From the NCBI RefSeq assembly GCF_016125515.1, contig NZ_WGLO01000001.1, forward strand, positions 310,001 through 374,000: 64,000 nucleotides of DNA. Reading direction: 5' to 3'. Of the stretch, positions 61,193-64,000 are shown piece after piece. The first letter of the stretch is position 1; each line of letters begins with the position of its first letter. A program made the position numbers and the translations under genes. The stretch is from Hyphomonas sp. Lineage in GTDB: Bacteria; Pseudomonadota; Alphaproteobacteria; Caulobacterales; Hyphomonadaceae. The notes under the pieces were generated by a model. The model had not been told where the DNA came from. It saw only the letters and a program-made list of their open reading frames with translations, and did no database searches.

Positions 61193-62428
61193 ATGAACAC
61201 GTCTGCCCTTTTCGAACCACTGACCCTGCCGAATGGCGCCGTTTTGCCGAACCGTCTGTGCAAGGCGGCGATGGAAGAGAATCTTTCTGCGCCGGGCCAG
61301 GTTCCGGGGCAGGACCTGTTCCGCCTCTACAAGGCCTGGGCGGAGGGTGGCGTTGGCCTTGTGTTGACCGGCAACGTGATGATCTCGCCTGCCGCGATGA
61401 CTGGGCCGGGCGGTGTGGTGCTTCAGGCGGGCACCGATCTGGCGCCTTTCGGTGAGTGGGCGCGTATTGCAAAGCCGCCGGGCGGGCATCTGTGGATGCA
61501 GATCAACCATCCGGGCCGCCAGACAATGGAGGCGCTGGGCGAGCAGGCGGTGGCACCTTCGGCGATCCGTGTCGATATCGGCGAGCATTCGAAACTGATG
61601 GCAGAGCCCAAAGCGCTCGACGAGGCCGAAATCCGTGAGCTGATCAAGCGCTACGCCGACACGGCCCAGCAGGCCGAGGCGGCCGGGTTCACCGGCGTGC
61701 AGATCCACGCTGCCCACGGCTACCTGATCAGCCAGTTCCTGTCGCCGCTGGTCAACAAGCGGACGGACCAATGGGGCGGCAGCCTTGAGAACCGTGCGCG
61801 GTTCCTGCTGGAAACGGTGAAAGCGGTCCGGGCCCGGGTCAGCCAGGGCTTCTGCGTTTCGGTGAAACTCAATTCGGCGGACTTCCAGAAGGGCGGCTTC
61901 GATGTCGAGGATGCCAAATGGGTGGCCGGGCAGTTGAATGGCCTCGGTATCGATCTTCTGGAACTTTCCGGAGGCAGCTATGAAAGCCCCGCAATGCAGG
62001 GGCATACGGACGATAGTTCGACCTCGAAGCGGGAGGTCTATTTCATCGACTTCGCGCGCGACATTGCGTCAGTTGCGAGCATGCCGATCATGGTGACCGG
62101 CGGTGTTCACCGTCTGAAAACGGCGGAGGCCGCGATCGGCAACGGGGTCGATGTGCTCGGCATTGGCCGGGCGATGGCTTTCGTGCCGGACCTGCCGGCG
62201 CAGTGGAAGGCCGGCCGGATAGCGGACGTCACGCTACCGGAGATCACCTGGAAGAACCGCACGTTGGCGGGACTTGCGACGATGGCGCTGGTCAAGCGGC
62301 AGCTGAACCGTCTGGCGAGCGGCAAACGCCCGAAGGCGGGATTGTCGCCGGCGATCAGCCTGGTCACCGACCAGATGAAAGCGAAGAAACTCACCAAGCG
62401 CTATCGCGCCTGGCGCGCGGGCGCCTAG
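61193..62428 (+). CDS. NADH:flavin oxidoreductase (old yellow enzyme-like)
   Basis: 411 residues. TIM-barrel FMN enzyme: LFEPLTLPNGAVLPNRLCKAAMEE, QINHPGRQ, the catalytic-type HAAHGYLISQFLSPLVNKRTDQWGGSLENRARF near residue 168 and PIMVTGGVHRLKTAEAAIGNGVDVLGIGRAM. It reduces activated alkenes or related substrates with NAD(P)H. Followed 8 bp later by a flavodoxin-like gene, a plausible redox pair. Confidence 0.9.
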   Translation: MNTSALFEPLTLPNGAVLPNRLCKAAMEENLSAPGQVPGQDLFRLYKAWAEGGVGLVLTGNVMISPAAMTGPGGVVLQAGTDLAPFGEWARIAKPPGGHLWMQINHPGRQTMEALGEQAVAPSAIRVDIGEHSKLMAEPKALDEAEIRELIKRYADTAQQAEAAGFTGVQIHAAHGYLISQFLSPLVNKRTDQWGGSLENRARFLLETVKAVRARVSQGFCVSVKLNSADFQKGGFDVEDAKWVAGQLNGLGIDLLELSGGSYESPAMQGHTDDSSTSKREVYFIDFARDIASVASMPIMVTGGVHRLKTAEAAIGNGVDVLGIGRAMAFVPDLPAQWKAGRIADVTLPEITWKNRTLAGLATMALVKRQLNRLASGKRPKAGLSPAISLVTDQMKAKKLTKRYRAWRAGA

Positions 62429-62436
62429 GGGCGCGG

Positions 62437-62925
62437 ATGGGCCGGCAGCTGCTGATCGTCTGGCATTCGCGGACCGGGGGGACGGAGGCTATGGCGCGGG
62501 CGGCGTTTGAGGGCGCGCGGGGCGAGGGCGAGGCGCGGCTGATGCGGGCGGGCGAAGCGGGAGCGGAGGATGTGCTGGGCACGGACGGGTACCTGTTTGC
62601 GGCGCCCGAAAATCTCGCAGGTCTCAGCGGCGAAATGAAGGAATTCTTCGACCGGTGTTATTACCCCGTGCTCGGGAAGATCGAGGGGCGGCCTTATGCG
62701 CAGATGATCTGCGCGGGATCGGACGGATCGGGCGCGGCGCGGCAGCTTGCCAGGATTGCGACGGGCTGGCGGCTCAGGGAAGTGCAGCCGCCGATGATCG
62801 TGAATACGGCGGCGCAGACTCCGTCGCAGATCCTGGCGCCGAAGGTGCTTGAGACAGCGGTACTGGAAAAATGCCGCGAGCTAGGCGCCGGTCTGATGGC
62901 GGGCCTTGCGGGCGGCATCTGGTAA
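62437..62925 (+). CDS. Flavodoxin-like NAD(P)H-dependent reductase
   Basis: 162 residues from the ATG at 62437. LLIVWHSRTGGTEAMARAAFEGA is the phosphate-binding T/S-rich loop of flavodoxin-like proteins, then GYLFAAPENLAGLSGEMKEFFDRC, close to NAD(P)H quinone- or FMN-reductases of the YwrO/WrbA type. Its 8-bp distance to the upstream old-yellow-enzyme-like gene suggests co-translation. Confidence 0.84.
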   Translation: MGRQLLIVWHSRTGGTEAMARAAFEGARGEGEARLMRAGEAGAEDVLGTDGYLFAAPENLAGLSGEMKEFFDRCYYPVLGKIEGRPYAQMICAGSDGSGAARQLARIATGWRLREVQPPMIVNTAAQTPSQILAPKVLETAVLEKCRELGAGLMAGLAGGIW

Positions 62926-62951
62926 AAAGGCGCAGGGTCATCCCTGTCTGC

Positions 62952-63911
62952 TTACCCCGCCAACACCCTCGGCAGTTTGAAGGTCACGGTTTCGTCGGCG
63001 GTCTTGACGGTTTCGAGGGTGACGTCGAAGCGGGCGCGGCAGGCGGTGATGACGCCTTGGACGAGGTCTTCGGGGGCGGAGGCGCCGGCGGTGAGGCCGA
63101 GGGTGGTGACGCCGTCGAACCAGGACCAGTCGATATCGTCGGCCGAGGCGATGAGTTCGGCGCGGGCGGCGCCGGCGCGCAGCGCCACCTCGACGAGGCG
63201 GACGGAGTTCGAGCTCGTCCGTGCACCGATCACCAGAACGAGACCCGCGTCCGGGGCGAGGACCTTGACGGCTTCCTGCCGGTTGGTGGTGGCGTAGCAG
63301 ATGTCTTCCTTGTGCGGCGTTGCGATGCCGGGAAAGCGCGCCTGAAGGGCGGCGACGATGCCGGCCGTGTCGTCCACGCTGAGGGTGGTCTGCGTCAGGA
63401 AGGCGAGGTTGGCGGGGTTTTTCGGCGTGAAGCAGGCGACATCGTCTACGGTCTCGATCAGGGTGACGGTGCCTTCGGGCAGCTGGCCCATGGTGCCGAT
63501 GACTTCGGGGTGGCCGGCATGGCCGATGAGGACGATCTCGCGGGCGTTGTTGTGGTGGCGCTCGGCCTCGACATGGACCTTGGAGACGAGCGGGCAGGTG
63601 GCGTCGACATAGATCATGTTGCGGCGGCTGGCCTCGGCGGGCACGGATTTGGGCACGCCGTGGGCCGAGAAGATGACCGGGCGATCGTCTGGGCAGTCTG
63701 ACAATTCCTCCACGAAGACGGCGCCAAGGGCCTCCAGGCGCTCGACCACGTGGCGGTTGTGCACGATCTCGTGGCGAACGTAGACGGGGGCGCCCCATTT
63801 GGTGAGAGCCTCCTCGACGATCTGGATGGCGCGGTCCACCCCGGCGCAGAAGCCGCGCGGGGCGGCCAGGCGCAGGGTCAGGGGGCGTACAGGCGGGGGG
63901 GCGGACGTCAT
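62952..63911 (-). CDS. ispH: 4-hydroxy-3-methylbut-2-enyl diphosphate reductase
   Basis: 319 residues from the ATG at 63911; a frame to 63974 is not favoured. Last step of the MEP isoprenoid pathway, making IPP and DMAPP with a [4Fe-4S] cluster. The three cluster cysteines are in [30 protein letters not shown] and [12 protein letters not shown]; the substrate-binding [10 protein letters not shown] and [11 protein letters not shown] and catalytic TTNRQE are present. Convergent with the flavodoxin-like gene. Bases 63912-64000 hold only its upstream region. Confidence 0.96.
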   Translation of the reverse strand: MTSAPPPVRPLTLRLAAPRGFCAGVDRAIQIVEEALTKWGAPVYVRHEIVHNRHVVERLEALGAVFVEELSDCPDDRPVIFSAHGVPKSVPAEASRRNMIYVDATCPLVSKVHVEAERHHNNAREIVLIGHAGHPEVIGTMGQLPEGTVTLIETVDDVACFTPKNPANLAFLTQTTLSVDDTAGIVAALQARFPGIATPHKEDICYATTNRQEAVKVLAPDAGLVLVIGARTSSNSVRLVEVALRAGAARAELIASADDIDWSWFDGVTTLGLTAGASAPEDLVQGVITACRARFDVTLETVKTADETVTFKLPRVLAG

Positions 63912-64000
63912 GGGGGCGAATTCTCCTGCGCCTGATGCGTTGCGTGCGGGCGCCAAGGCCTTTAACACGAGCAAGCTATCAAATGGGCACGCCTTATATA

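Overview
The window is a GC-rich, densely packed chromosomal segment of an alphaproteobacterium, most likely a Hyphomonadaceae member (Hyphomonas-like). This rests on the gene content: a TIGR02301 exported protein, a DUF2093 mini-protein beside recA, a GTTC-N7-GTTC-type SOS box, many phosphotransferase and acyl-CoA genes, and frequent 4-bp ATGA/GTGA gene overlaps. The taxon is inferred from recognised families, not from a search. I see no prophage, insertion sequence, integron or CRISPR array. Most genes are housekeeping or common accessory enzymes.

Layout. 1-2.3 kb: quinolinate (NAD) synthesis genes nadA, an exported protein and nadB, with a palindromic operator candidate upstream. 2.3-6.2 kb: M20 amidohydrolase lipoprotein and the lytic transglycosylase Slt. 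6.3-7.7 kb: dapA-smpB. 7.7-17.9 kb: zinc alcohol dehydrogenase, phosphotransferase, TetR regulator, type 5 uracil-DNA glycosylase, gamma-glutamyltransferase, TIGR02301 protein, hydroxyacid dehydrogenase, CorA, an aldehyde dehydrogenase lacking its catalytic cysteine, and a nitronate monooxygenase-like enzyme. 18.0-18.8 kb: two tiny, extremely acidic exported proteins. 18.8-25.1 kb: SDR, Nudix, RNA methyltransferases, patatin, rsmD, two crotonases, tadA. 25.3-26.9 kb: a tandem pair of membrane-anchored paralogues plus a truncated third copy. 27-35 kb: KefB-like antiporter, lipoprotein, LysR, two exporter/dehydrogenase genes, a PepSY protein and a trypsin-type protease. 35-42.4 kb: ttcA, 2OG oxygenase, GIY-YIG protein, retropepsin-like lipoprotein, FAD monooxygenase, rnhB, and a probable small or attenuated RNA. 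42.8-54 kb: mixed metabolic and envelope genes (SDR, epoxide hydrolase-like, TerC, crotonase, quinone oxidoreductase, YcaQ/AlkX, glycerate-kinase-like, M23). 54-58.9 kb: recA, alaS, DUF3052, tRNA-Pro. 59-64 kb: GST, TrhO, VOC, old-yellow-enzyme-like, flavodoxin-like, ispH.

The genes form short independent operons rather than one system. Recurrent themes are acyl-CoA turnover (three crotonases, an acyl-CoA dehydrogenase, an ACAD-associated phosphotransferase), tRNA/rRNA modification (TtcA, TadA, TrhO, RlmD/TrmA-type, RsmD), DNA repair (RecA, UDG, YcaQ) and peptidoglycan or peptide processing (Slt, M23, M20, GGT, trypsin, retropepsin).

No clearly new multi-gene system is evident. The best leads are an orphan terminator and promoter that define a ~137-nt RNA at 41.1 kb, the Cys-to-Gly aldehyde dehydrogenase, the twin acidic proteins, the tandem paralogues with a third remnant, a terminator that contains the next gene's ribosome-binding site, and the operator candidates at nadA, the LysR gene and recA.
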